In this document: positions 34,582 to 42,845 of the stretch, piece by piece
How positions within the stretch are numbered: the stretch's first letter is position 1
How the letters are laid out: every line of letters begins with the position of its first letter
The notes under the pieces: generated by a model
Databases searched by the model: none
What the model was told of the DNA's origin: nothing
What the model saw: the letters and a program-made list of their open reading frames with translations, nothing else
Program-made: the position numbers and the translations under genes
Source: an uncultured Lentisphaeria bacterium
GTDB taxonomy: Bacteria > Verrucomicrobiota > Lentisphaeria > Victivallales > UBA1829
DNA length: 45,139 bases
NCBI GenBank assembly: GCA_949287225.1
Contig: CASEFP010000219.1
Span: 1-45,139, forward strand
Direction: 5' to 3'

Positions 34582-34622
34582 TCACACCAGAAACGGAACA
34601 TTTTCAACGCAGGAAATTCATT

Positions 34623-35003
34623 ATGAAAAAAATCATGCTTTTTCTCTCCATCGCCGCCGTCGGTCTTCTCATGAGCGCTTGCGCAAGCGTCGAAGTCGTC
34701 AAGGATCCGAATCTCAGCGGTCAGGCCATTGCCAACAGCGGCAGAACGATTGCCCATATTGATGCCCAGAACTGGGGAATTTATCTTTTCACGATTCCGC
34801 TGTTCACCGGTTCCACCGCGAATCCCGGCAGCATTGACGTTCTCAACGACACGGTCAATGTCTCCTCCCTGATGCCGGTTCTGACGAAAAAGAGCAAGGA
34901 ACTCGGCGCGACCAAGACGCTGGATCTTGCCTCCCAATACAGTGAAGCGGGGCTGATTTTCTACACCCGTTCCATCAACATCTCCGGAAACGCTGTCAAG
35001 TAA
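34623..35003 (+). CDS. small lipoprotein, second of a paralogous pair
   Basis: A 126-residue lipoprotein with lipobox LMSAC and Cys20, followed by Ala. It parallels the upstream gene: SGQAIANSGRTIAHI, GIYLFTIPLFTGS, DTVNVSSLMPVLTKKSKEL and a final ISGNAVK. It lacks the NIPIPIPFLFYW stretch of its neighbour, having SEAGLIFYTRS instead. Conserved between the two are the 'GQAI' start, the 'IPL' strand and the TKKSKEL helix, which likely define the fold. A terminator follows 18 bases after the stop, so the two form one transcription unit. Role in the envelope is unknown. Confidence 0.8.
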   Translation: MKKIMLFLSIAAVGLLMSACASVEVVKDPNLSGQAIANSGRTIAHIDAQNWGIYLFTIPLFTGSTANPGSIDVLNDTVNVSSLMPVLTKKSKELGATKTLDLASQYSEAGLIFYTRSINISGNAVK

Positions 35004-35020
35004 GTTCAGCCTTCTGTTCT

Positions 35021-35066
35021 GGAAAACCAGTCACGACCTTCTGTTGCGGCTGGTTTTCCATTCGTT
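35021..35066 (+). terminator. terminator after the lipoprotein pair
   Basis: GGAAAACCAG (35021-35030) pairs perfectly with CTGGTTTTCC (35050-35059) across 19 bases, then ATTCGTTTT. The T run is weak, but the stem is long. Confidence 0.6.
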
Positions 35067-35089
35067 TTAAAGGGTGGGACGCTGATTCT

Positions 35090-36016
35090 ATGGCTTTTTT
35101 TGCAGAACCGATCCGGCTTTCCTCATCATTTTCGCTCCCTTCGCGTGCACTCCTCTCCCCGATGGAAGGGATCATGAACCGGAATTTCTTTTTCGATGCG
35201 GCCCATTCGCTGGATCTGATTGACTCCTGGATGCCGCCGTTTCTCGGGATATCCCGCGGGGCTGTTCCCGCGGCCGGAAAACTGGAGAAACGCTTTGCCC
35301 GTTACCGGGACTCCGGAATTCCGCTGACGGTCCAGCTTCTGGGAAGTGATCCCGACACGCTTGCGGAAACGGCGTATCGCCTTGCGGCGTGTTCGATTTA
35401 TTCGGTGAATCTGAATTTTGCCTGTCCCAGTAAAACCGTGCTGGGAAGCGGTTCCGGCGGAGCGCTGCTCAAAGAACCGGATCGCGCACTGAAAATTACG
35501 GCGGCCGTACATGCCCGGGTTCCGGAACTCTGCCTGAGCGTTAAACTCCGTTCGGGTTTTGATTCGCCGGAGGAATCGGCGGAACTGCTCCGGCGTCTCG
35601 GGGACGCGGGTGTCTCATGGATTGTGTTTCATTTCCGGACGGTCCGGGAAAATTATATGTTTGTGGAACGGAATGAGGCATTGCGGAGAGTCGCTTCGGC
35701 GGTTCAATGCGCAAACGGCGTGCCTGTTTTTGGAAACGGAGATATCCTGACAGTCGATGATGCGGGAATCATGCGCGATCGGACCGGATGCGCGGGGATT
35801 GCACTCGGACGCGGTTTCCTGAAAAATCCTTTTCTGCTGCGGGAGCTCCGCGGGGCATCCCCGGTTCCGGATTCCCGTCGTGTGTTTCTCAAAACGCTTC
35901 TCGAATATGCTGGTCCGGCATCGGGCTCAAAAAAAGGTAATTTCTATCTGGAATGTGTGAAAATGGCATACGGCACGGATTCGGAGGAGTTTCGAGCCGC
36001 GCGCCGTCGGCATTGA
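35090..36016 (+). CDS. tRNA-dihydrouridine synthase family protein
   Basis: A 308-residue FMN-dependent enzyme that reduces uridine to dihydrouridine in tRNA. Landmarks are LLSPMEGI (21-28), VQLLGSDP (81-88), VNLNFACPSKTV with the presumed catalytic Cys112, SVKLRSGFD, the HFRT segment, VPVFGNGDI and GIALGRGFLKNPFL for flavin phosphate binding. The 'FACP' in place of the usual 'GCP' is slightly unusual. The helical C-terminal tRNA-binding domain is shortened. The ATG has only a poor ribosome site upstream. Which uridine it modifies is unclear; a DusC-like or DusB-like role is possible. Confidence 0.88.
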   Translation: MAFFAEPIRLSSSFSLPSRALLSPMEGIMNRNFFFDAAHSLDLIDSWMPPFLGISRGAVPAAGKLEKRFARYRDSGIPLTVQLLGSDPDTLAETAYRLAACSIYSVNLNFACPSKTVLGSGSGGALLKEPDRALKITAAVHARVPELCLSVKLRSGFDSPEESAELLRRLGDAGVSWIVFHFRTVRENYMFVERNEALRRVASAVQCANGVPVFGNGDILTVDDAGIMRDRTGCAGIALGRGFLKNPFLLRELRGASPVPDSRRVFLKTLLEYAGPASGSKKGNFYLECVKMAYGTDSEEFRAARRRH

Positions 36017-36046
36017 ATTTTATTTCTCAAAAAATGTGCTTTTCAG

Positions 36047-36075
36047 TTGCATTTTATAAAATATTTTGTTAGATT
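36047..36075 (+). promoter_or_regulatory. promoter for the GspE-like ATPase gene
   Basis: TTGCAT (36047-36052), a 17-base spacer, then TAGATT (36070-36075), in a strongly AT-rich 99-base gap; about 40 bases before the start codon. Confidence 0.45.
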
Positions 36076-36115
36076 ATTGCGTTACAATTGAAATTTCGGG
36101 AAAGGGAAATGGGAA

Positions 36116-37570
36116 ATGGCTTTCGCTCCAGTGAAACTGATTTTTCTGTTTGCCTGGTTTCTCTGCGGACTGTATGCGTTGAAAGTCGGGGATGAAAAAC
36201 TGGGGAAACGGCACAGCAGCCTGAGGGAATATTACAATCTTTTCGCTCTTTTTCTGGGGCCCCTCGCAATCGCTTACTGTTATCTGCGGGAGAATGCATG
36301 GGACTTCCTTCTTGGTCTTTTCCGGGAAAGCAGGAAAAGCAGGAAAGCGGAAATTCCCGTTGTGATCCGTGATGCCAAGGGCAATCCTCTTGCCGATTCC
36401 GAGGACGAACACGGCACTCAGACCTTTTTGAAACAGCTTATCTATGACGCGGTGAAAAAACAGTGCAGCGATATCTTCATTGATCCGAAAAATGAAGGTT
36501 ATTCCGTCCGTATCCGGGTGGATGGAGCGATCAAGGTCTATAATATGCTGACTGTGGATGCCGCCCTTGCTGTCATAAGCACGGTCAAGGTGGCCGCGGG
36601 GATGGATATCGCGGAGAAACGCCGCCCGCAGGACGGATCCTTCAGCGCACTGGTGGAGGAGGATCAGCCATCCTTCCGCGTCGCCTCGGTAGGCGTGTTC
36701 GGAGGCGAGAAGATCACGATCCGGGTCATGGCCTCGGATATGGGCCAGCACAAGCTGAGCACCATCGGGCTTTCCAGTGAACAATACAAGATCATTTCCT
36801 CGGCGATCCGCCTGCCTTCCGGGATGGTTTTGATGTGCGGACCGACTGGAAGCGGCAAGACTACGACCTTGTATGCTATGCTCGGCGCGATCGACTACAA
36901 TATGAAGAATGTGATTTCGATCGAGGATCCGATCGAGCATGTGATGCCCGCGATCAGCCAGATGGAGGTCAACGTCAAGGCGGACATTACATTCGCTTCG
37001 CTGCTGCGCAACGCGCTGCGGCAGAATCCGGATGTGATTTGTGTGGGAGAGATCCGCGACGAGGAGACCGCCGAAATCGCCGTGCACGCCTCCCAGACCG
37101 GACACCTGATCATCGCCACATTGCACAGCAATGACAATCTCGGAACCATTGACCGCCTGATGAATCTCGGGGTTCCGCTGCGTTCCATTGCCGCCACACT
37201 GCATGTCATCATTTCCCAGCGCCTGATCCGCAAACTCTGTCCGCACTGCCGGAAAAAAGCGGAACTGACGCCGGAAAGAAAGGCGTTCATGGAACGTTAC
37301 GGGTTTCCAACGGAAAATGTATGCGAGCCGCAGGGATGCCCGAACTGCGATGGAACCGGATACCGTGGTCGTCAGGCGCTGTTCGAGATTCTTGTGATGG
37401 AGCCCGGACTGCGCGCCGTGCTGGAGGCGCCGAACGCTTCGAACACGACCATCCAGGAGTATGTGGACAATCATCAGACCACGGCGAACATCGCGGGACA
37501 GGCTCTGACACTTGTCAGCGAAGGTATCACGTCCTACGAGGAATTTGAACGCGTAACTCTCAATCTGTAA
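36116..37570 (+). CDS. GspE/PilB-family secretion ATPase with N-terminal membrane anchor
   Basis: A 484-residue ATPase of the type II secretion/type IV pilus class. It normally drives pseudopilus assembly from the cytoplasmic side. The core is complete: Walker A GPTGSGKT 242-249, aspartate box IEDPIEH, Walker B GEIRD 311-315, histidine box TGHLIIATLHSND, and a zinc-binding CPHC/CPNC pair near 375 and 410. The N-terminus is odd: instead of the usual MshEN or N1 domain there are two hydrophobic segments (about 5-23 and 42-58), so it should be membrane-tethered. No other secretion gene adjoins it, though two pseudopilin genes lie elsewhere in the window. The CvpA-like gene follows 14 bases after its stop. 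Confidence 0.9.
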   Translation: MAFAPVKLIFLFAWFLCGLYALKVGDEKLGKRHSSLREYYNLFALFLGPLAIAYCYLRENAWDFLLGLFRESRKSRKAEIPVVIRDAKGNPLADSEDEHGTQTFLKQLIYDAVKKQCSDIFIDPKNEGYSVRIRVDGAIKVYNMLTVDAALAVISTVKVAAGMDIAEKRRPQDGSFSALVEEDQPSFRVASVGVFGGEKITIRVMASDMGQHKLSTIGLSSEQYKIISSAIRLPSGMVLMCGPTGSGKTTTLYAMLGAIDYNMKNVISIEDPIEHVMPAISQMEVNVKADITFASLLRNALRQNPDVICVGEIRDEETAEIAVHASQTGHLIIATLHSNDNLGTIDRLMNLGVPLRSIAATLHVIISQRLIRKLCPHCRKKAELTPERKAFMERYGFPTENVCEPQGCPNCDGTGYRGRQALFEILVMEPGLRAVLEAPNASNTTIQEYVDNHQTTANIAGQALTLVSEGITSYEEFERVTLNL

Positions 37571-37584
37571 GGTGCTTGTACATC

Positions 37585-38430
37585 ATGGGAACTCTTATTA
37601 TCCTGGCTGCTGCGATTCTCGGCGGACTGGCCTGTGCAAAACAGACATTGTACCAGTCCTGGATTTTTCTGGTCAATCTCGTGTTCTCCGTATATCTTGC
37701 CGTGATGCTGGCTCCGCTGATTCATGAACTTCTTCTCCCCTCCCTGAATCCCGGAAAGGAGATGGACGCATATCTGCTCTCCGGAACCATGCTGGCACTG
37801 TTTCTGATTCTGATGATTGCCTTCTACAAAATAACGGATGCTGTCATTACCATTGATTTTGATGATTATCCGATTCCCGCTCCCGTGAATAAAATCGGCG
37901 CGATGGTGTTTGCTGCTTTCTCCGGTGCCGTTCTGGCGGCTTTCCTTCTTGCCTGTGTCAGCCTGATGCCGCTGGTTCAGTATCTCCCGCTGGACCGGGT
38001 CGCACTGGCGGATTCCGGAAGAAACATGCTGTCCGCAATGGTTCATACCGTAAACGTTTTTTCCCTCCAGGGCACTTCCGAGGAAGCGGCAAAAACCTTG
38101 AACAGCCTGACAGCTTATCAGCCGTCCCTCTCTTCGAATTCCGGCGCGGAAAAGAAAACGGAATCCGTGCAGGAGGATATTGCAGCGCTGCCGGAAACGG
38201 TGGCAGACAAAATCGTGGGAAAAAAGCGTCAGGAGAAGATCGACGGCAAGGTTGTGGAACCCGCCGGACCGCAACCGTCGAAGGTTCGGCTCCGCCGGAC
38301 TGAACAAATAGAAAAGATCGACGGCAAGGTTGTGGAACCCGCCGAACCGCAGCCGTCGAAGGTTCGGGTCCGCCGGACCGAACAAATAGAAAAGATCGAC
38401 GGCAAGGCCGTGAATACGGCTGAAGAATAA
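37585..38430 (+). CDS. CvpA-like membrane protein with a repeat tail
   Basis: A 281-residue protein. The first 150 residues hold about four membrane helices in the CvpA pattern (MGTLIILAAAILGGLACAKQ, then LVNLVFSVYLAVMLAPL). The remaining tail is hydrophilic and contains 2.3 copies of a 26-residue repeat beginning EKIDGKVVEPA and ending RRTEQI. CvpA proteins are inner-membrane proteins linked to envelope stress and bacteriocin export; the reaction is unknown. I use the ATG at 37585 with AAGGTG upstream at the gspE stop; a TTG at 37576 is too close to it. Probably co-transcribed with the ATPase. It converges on the glycosyltransferase gene with four bases between. Confidence 0.65.
   Translation: MGTLIILAAAILGGLACAKQTLYQSWIFLVNLVFSVYLAVMLAPLIHELLLPSLNPGKEMDAYLLSGTMLALFLILMIAFYKITDAVITIDFDDYPIPAPVNKIGAMVFAAFSGAVLAAFLLACVSLMPLVQYLPLDRVALADSGRNMLSAMVHTVNVFSLQGTSEEAAKTLNSLTAYQPSLSSNSGAEKKTESVQEDIAALPETVADKIVGKKRQEKIDGKVVEPAGPQPSKVRLRRTEQIEKIDGKVVEPAEPQPSKVRVRRTEQIEKIDGKAVNTAEE
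38233..38412 (+). repeat. 78-base in-frame tandem repeat
   Basis: Units at 38233-38310 and 38311-38388 are nearly identical, and a third partial copy begins at 38389. The length is a multiple of three, so the CvpA-like protein gains or loses whole 26-residue units. The high identity suggests a recent or conversion-maintained duplication. Confidence 0.92.
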
Positions 38431-38434
38431 TCCG

Positions 38435-40123
38435 TTATTTCCCTGGAATGGCTTCTTTGCCTTCCATGACGAGGAAACGGATGGCTGAACCGTTTTCCGA
38501 CTGCAGTGCAAGCATCTGCGCCACACTTTGTTCCGGAGAGTAATAGATCAGGATACGGGATGAGGTCGGTATTTCCTTCTTTGCAATGAAGTTGTAATTG
38601 GCAATTTGCAGACGGTCGCCGAAAAATGTCCGGAAACGCTGGAGCTGTTCCACAGTCGGTTCATCCAGCAGGACGATCAGGAATCTGTTTTTCAGGGTTT
38701 CTCCGTTCCGGAGCGGGCGCAGCAGATATTCCGAATAAGAAGCTTCTCCTGCGATCTCACCCCGGGAGATCGGTTCCATGGTGACGGGAAAATCGGCAGT
38801 TCCTCCCGTCCATTCCTGATAAATGCCCATTGTGGCTGAGTTGATCAGCAGCAGGGAAATGGGAGAAGCTTTGATCCGGCGGTTTTTGTCAAACTGGAAC
38901 TCTTCTGTAAAAAGGGTTGAAATAATCAGGGAATCTGTTGGCGAGTAGATTGTCAGCGCTTCAGGTGGAACGGTCTGGGCGGCGGTGGCGAACACGCCGC
39001 CCATGTCAGGCGGATTCATATCGGCGTACCGGAGTTTGAACTGGATGCCGGTCAGAACCAGAAGAACGCCGAAAACGGGCAGAACCAGACGGCGGCGTTC
39101 CGGGGTGTTCAGCCAGTTGAAAAGCAGCACGGAGGAAACCGCGAGAATCGGAATCAGCGGGATGTAGACACGCGAATCGCCCGCCTTGAAGACCAGCGCG
39201 CTCAGGAGAACCAGCAGAGTCGAAAGCAGTCCCATGACTGCGATGCGCCGCTGAAACGGTTCCTTCAGCAGAACGGTGCCCGCCAGAGAGAGCGGAATCG
39301 TCAGTGTCAGCGGCAGTTCCGCAATCGTATGCCACGCGAAAGCAAGGAATTTTCCCGGAGAAGTGACCGTATTGCCGAAACTCTGTCCTTTGGCAAGCGT
39401 GCTGTAATTCAGCCCGTACCAGAGCAGGACAAATCCGGCGAACAGAAGGAAGGCGATCCAGAGCTCCTTCTTTTCCATCCATTTTCCGGGATCGCGCCAG
39501 TTCCGCCAGTCCGTGAACAGAACGCCGTAGGAGAACGCAAGCGCTGTGACGAAAATCACGCCGCTTGTCACGCTCACACAGGTTGCGATTCCTGCAATCA
39601 GGAAAAGAGCCGCCCAGAGAATCCGCCGAAGCGGCTGTTTCAAATCCATTTCAAAGAACAGCAGGGAAAACATTACGCATACCGTGAACAATGCCTGAAA
39701 CTCATAGCCGCGCGCGGTCTGCGAGTAGCGGATCAATGGAATGTTCAACGCGAGGAGAAGGACACCGCAGCAGATCCCGGGGAGCGATCTGGTCAGGCGG
39801 CGGAGTCCGAGCCCCGTGACAATCAGAAGCAGGATTCCCGCTAAAAAAACCCCCAGGCGGATCTGAAGCAGCTGGGGAAGGTTCAGAAGTTTGAAATATT
39901 TGATGACAAGAGAGTTAAGAGGATGGTTATTCGGCGTGGCAAGATCGCTGAACATCTCTCCGAACGGCAGTTTCACGTAATGCGCGAAAGTCCAGATTTC
40001 GTCATATTCCAGATTCCGTGTCTGGAGTCCGGCAATCCGCAGAAGGACGCCGATCAGAAGCAGGACAAGTGTGATGATGAGAAACAGCATCGTTTCTTTT
40101 CTGCTGTTGTTGAATTCCTCCAT
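38435..40123 (-). CDS. GT-C family membrane glycosyltransferase (PMT_2/ArnT-like)
   Basis: A 562-residue protein with about eleven membrane helices in the first 340 residues and a soluble C-terminal domain. The first periplasmic loop has the DE motif of lipid-sugar-dependent GT-C enzymes (LEYDEIW, Asp41-Glu42), and NNHPLNSLV follows. Such enzymes move sugars or aminosugars from polyprenyl phosphate donors to proteins or glycolipids outside the membrane. AGGGGGAG lies seven bases before the ATG. It is last in a leftward series, three bases after the Coa1-like gene. Acceptor and sugar are unknown. Confidence 0.82.
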   Translation of the reverse strand: MEEFNNSRKETMLFLIITLVLLLIGVLLRIAGLQTRNLEYDEIWTFAHYVKLPFGEMFSDLATPNNHPLNSLVIKYFKLLNLPQLLQIRLGVFLAGILLLIVTGLGLRRLTRSLPGICCGVLLLALNIPLIRYSQTARGYEFQALFTVCVMFSLLFFEMDLKQPLRRILWAALFLIAGIATCVSVTSGVIFVTALAFSYGVLFTDWRNWRDPGKWMEKKELWIAFLLFAGFVLLWYGLNYSTLAKGQSFGNTVTSPGKFLAFAWHTIAELPLTLTIPLSLAGTVLLKEPFQRRIAVMGLLSTLLVLLSALVFKAGDSRVYIPLIPILAVSSVLLFNWLNTPERRRLVLPVFGVLLVLTGIQFKLRYADMNPPDMGGVFATAAQTVPPEALTIYSPTDSLIISTLFTEEFQFDKNRRIKASPISLLLINSATMGIYQEWTGGTADFPVTMEPISRGEIAGEASYSEYLLRPLRNGETLKNRFLIVLLDEPTVEQLQRFRTFFGDRLQIANYNFIAKKEIPTSSRILIYYSPEQSVAQMLALQSENGSAIRFLVMEGKEAIPGK

Positions 40124-40126
40124 GTC

Positions 40127-40543
40127 TCACTCCCCCTCTTTCAGAAGATTCCACTCTTTCCGATCCGGAAACACCACTTTGCATTCCTGATACTGCCAGC
40201 GTCCGCCGCTCTTTGTCCCGTTTACATGCAGTATGCCGGAATTGCGCGGACCGTTTACTTCCTGCACGAGCCGGATCGCACCGTTCCCCTCGTTTTCCCA
40301 GGCTTCCAGATTGAGGATTTTCCCCTTTTCCAACGGAGCTCCGAGCTGTTTGTCGAGAGCCGGATGTTCCGTCAGAAACGCGAGCGCGTTTTTGTATCCT
40401 TCGGACTGCATCATGTCCGAAAGGAGTTTTTCCTGAATATCAGGCTGAAAGCGGAAGCCCGCACAGTAAGCGCCCGCAAGTGCGAGAAGAAGCGCGAGCA
40501 GGACGCATCCGCCGCCAAGGAGAAGAACTCTATTTTTTCTCAT
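40127..40543 (-). CDS. Coa1/Tim21-like membrane-anchored protein
   Basis: A 138-residue protein with one N-terminal membrane helix (about 6-28), then a small domain. ALAFLTEHPALDKQLGAPLEKGKI, GAIRLVQEVNGPRNSGILHV and GGRWQYQECKVVF fit the pattern of Coa1 (cytochrome oxidase complex assembly) domains, which are common in bacterial proteins of unrelated function. It overlaps the upstream gene by 14 bases and stops three bases before the glycosyltransferase start, so translation is probably coupled. A role in oxidase assembly is not implied by the context. Function unknown. Confidence 0.65.
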   Translation of the reverse strand: MRKNRVLLLGGGCVLLALLLALAGAYCAGFRFQPDIQEKLLSDMMQSEGYKNALAFLTEHPALDKQLGAPLEKGKILNLEAWENEGNGAIRLVQEVNGPRNSGILHVNGTKSGGRWQYQECKVVFPDRKEWNLLKEGE

Positions 40544-41345
40544 GTTTTACCTCCGGTTCCGGTTTGGTTTCCATTTGGAAAAGGAAGGGGCGCTGCCATT
40601 TTTCCAGGGTTCCGTCTGCTGAAAGTTTGGCGATCTGTCCGGTCAGAAGCGCTGCCAGTTCGGCATCCTGCCTGCGCACCCCGAAACAGAGCTGCGTATT
40701 TTTTCCCCCGCACTCCGCGTTTTTGATGATCAGAGAGTTTTTCTTCTGCTTCGGCACAGAAAAATTACAGAGAAAAACCGCACGCTTTTCCGGCGTCTTT
40801 TCCATCTCGCGGAAAAGGGCTTCCCGGGTGAGGGGACGCTTCCTGAGCTTCGTCTGAACGGTTGTCACAAAGAGGGGCTCCGGCCCTGTGTCGGGGTAGA
40901 GCAGCTCTCCTTCGGAGTTCTCTTTTCCCGGCTCCTTGAACTCCTTGTGGTGCAGAATGTGGAACGAGAGGGGCAGATACGGTGCTGCCGGGATGAGATA
41001 GGCGTCTTTCAGCTCCTGTCCGGTAAAGAGTCCGCAGACAATGTCCGCCCGGGCACCCCGAAGAAAAGCGAAAAGCGTTTCCTTTTCCGCGGTTATGATC
41101 CGGAAACGGTATCCGGTATCCTTGAGAAGTGCGGAAACAAGGTGGCGTTCCGCGTCAGCCAGAGGGGAGGGGGCGATTCCGACAACGAGCCTCTGATGTC
41201 TGCGGATCTCCTTCATGCGGTGTTCCGCGATCAGTCCGGCGGGATCGGGCAGTTCACGCGCGGCCTCCTTGCGGGAGCCCGTGCAGGCGGAAAGGAGGAA
41301 CAGGCATACGAGTGCGGGAATGAAAGCGATCCATGGACTCCTCAT
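40530..41345 (-). CDS. solute-binding (SBP_bac_3-like) lipoprotein
   Basis: A 271-residue lipoprotein: signal with lipobox LLSAC and Cys21, then a family 3 solute-binding-like fold. LVVGIAPSPLADAERHLVSALLKDTGYRF is the typical first beta-alpha unit, and ADIVCGLFTGQELKDAYLIPAAPY the second; the end has DAELAALLTGQIAKLSADGTLEKW, the usual closing helix. No permease or ATPase gene adjoins it, so transport is doubtful; binding or sensing in the periplasm is more likely. Its 3' end overlaps the Coa1-like gene, and it begins 26 bases after carA. Confidence 0.75.
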   Translation of the reverse strand: MRSPWIAFIPALVCLFLLSACTGSRKEAARELPDPAGLIAEHRMKEIRRHQRLVVGIAPSPLADAERHLVSALLKDTGYRFRIITAEKETLFAFLRGARADIVCGLFTGQELKDAYLIPAAPYLPLSFHILHHKEFKEPGKENSEGELLYPDTGPEPLFVTTVQTKLRKRPLTREALFREMEKTPEKRAVFLCNFSVPKQKKNSLIIKNAECGGKNTQLCFGVRRQDAELAALLTGQIAKLSADGTLEKWQRPFLFQMETKPEPEVKHEKK

Positions 41346-41371
41346 GACTGCTTCTCCGGTGCGGTCTGCCG

Positions 41372-42529
41372 TCAGTGTTTCATCAGCTCCCGGAACTGCC
41401 GGAACAGATAGAAGGGATCGTGCGGACCCGGCGCGGCCTCCGGGTGATACTGGACGCAGAACATGGGTTCCTTCTTATGGCGCAGTCCTTCGACGGTGCC
41501 GTCATTGAGATTGATGTGTGTCACTTCGACGGTGTCGGGAAGGCGCTTTGCGTCGATGGCGAAGTTATGGTTCTGCGAAGTGATCTCCACGGATCCCGTG
41601 AGCAGATTCTTGACCGGATGGTTGCAGCCGTGATGACCGAATTTGAGGCGGTAGGTGGTGCCTCCGCAGGCGATTCCGAGTATCTGGTGACCGAGGCAGA
41701 TCCCCATCAGGGGCACTTTCCCGAGCAGCGTTTTTGCCGTTTCGGCGGCGTAGGGCAGCGCGGCGGGATCGGCGGGGCCGTTGGAGAGAAAGACGCCGTC
41801 GGGCTTCATTCTGAGAATCTCCTCCGCCGTGGTGTGCGCGGGAACGACATGCACATTCATCCCGCAGAGTCTCATGGAACGCAGGATGTTCCATTTGATG
41901 CCGAAGTCGCAGGCTACGACGTTGAGATCGGCTGGAGGCAGTTCAGCGGGCATCCCCCAGGAGCGGGTCTTGGACAAGTCCGGGTCCCAGTCGTAGGCGC
42001 GCTCCGTCGTCACTCGGGACGCGTAATCCTGATTGTCGAGTCCGCACCACGCGGCGGCTTTTCCGACACCCTGTTCCGGTGTGAGTTCCGTATCGGAACA
42101 GTGCAGAAATCCCTTGATGGTTCCTTCCCTGCGCAGTTTCGTCGTCAGCGCGCGGGTGTCGATCCCGGCAAGGCAGGGGACATTGTGCTTTTTCAGGAAT
42201 TCGGCAAGAGACTCCTCCGAGCGCCAGTTGCTCGGCTCGTTGTATTCGTGAATAAGGAATCCGTTCAGAAAAACGCCGCGGGACTCCATGTCGGCACCGT
42301 TGATCCCGTAGCTGCCGATTTCCGGATAGGTCATCGTGACGAACTGTCCCGCATAGGAGGGATCGCTCAGAATCTCCTGATAGCCGCTCAGACCGGTGTT
42401 GAACACCACTTCGCCGACATTGTCTACGGGCGCGCCGACAGAATATCCGTGCATCACGGTGCCGTCGGCAAGTGCCAGAAATGCTTTTTTCTCCCGTTTT
42501 TCGCGCCAGTTGTAATTGATCCTGTCCAT
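41372..42529 (-). CDS. carA: carbamoyl-phosphate synthase small (glutaminase) subunit
   Basis: A 385-residue class I glutamine amidotransferase that supplies ammonia to CarB for carbamoyl phosphate, used in arginine and pyrimidine synthesis. The N-terminal CarA domain has [20 protein letters not shown] (39-58). The amidotransferase domain has nucleophile Cys278 in GICLGHQ, His362 and Glu364 in [12 protein letters not shown]. The start is supported by GAGGAAA upstream. The partner carB is not adjacent; a lipoprotein gene follows instead, which is unusual but common in genomes where the subunits are separated. Confidence 0.95.
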   Translation of the reverse strand: MDRINYNWREKREKKAFLALADGTVMHGYSVGAPVDNVGEVVFNTGLSGYQEILSDPSYAGQFVTMTYPEIGSYGINGADMESRGVFLNGFLIHEYNEPSNWRSEESLAEFLKKHNVPCLAGIDTRALTTKLRREGTIKGFLHCSDTELTPEQGVGKAAAWCGLDNQDYASRVTTERAYDWDPDLSKTRSWGMPAELPPADLNVVACDFGIKWNILRSMRLCGMNVHVVPAHTTAEEILRMKPDGVFLSNGPADPAALPYAAETAKTLLGKVPLMGICLGHQILGIACGGTTYRLKFGHHGCNHPVKNLLTGSVEITSQNHNFAIDAKRLPDTVEVTHINLNDGTVEGLRHKKEPMFCVQYHPEAAPGPHDPFYLFRQFRELMKH

Positions 42530-42687
42530 ATGCGTCTTTCCTCAGCGGTTGGTTCCAGAGTGGTTTAAATCCGCTTAATATACATCCGCTCCGTCAAAAA
42601 AAAAAGGGTCTTTCATTTTTTTCCCGATTTTCCTGCTGCCGCGTGCCGGGGGAGAAAGAGTCCCTTTTGTGCCGTTTGGGGAGTGAA

Positions 42688-42714
42688 TGCGGAAAAATCA
42701 TAAATTTTTCCGCA
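42688..42714. promoter_or_regulatory. perfect 11-base inverted repeat upstream of the antiporter promoter
   Basis: TGCGGAAAAAT (42688-42698) and ATTTTTCCGCA (42704-42714) flank a CATAA spacer. It ends ten bases before the -35 box. No T run follows on either strand, so a regulator site is likelier than a terminator. It lies in the 316-base divergent gap between carA and the antiporter gene. Confidence 0.6.
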
Positions 42715-42723
42715 GGTTTTCCC

Positions 42724-42751
42724 TTGAAAACGGCAAACCCCGGGGTATTTT
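42724..42751 (+). promoter_or_regulatory. promoter for the amino-acid antiporter gene
   Basis: TTGAAA (42724-42729), a 16-base spacer, then TATTTT (42746-42751), about 95 bases before the start codon. Confidence 0.5.
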
Positions 42752-42845
42752 TTCTGACATGGGGAAATCAAACTTCCGGACGGCTCCGCCGCATCAGCGG
42801 TTTCTGCGGGTTCATCCGGGCACACAAAACACTTGGGGGGGAATC

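Noticed and set aside
42687..42845. N-terminal extension of the antiporter
   Set aside because: The frame is open upstream but covers the inverted repeat and promoter. Its translation is basic and not membrane-like, and the family N-terminus begins at the ATG at 42846.
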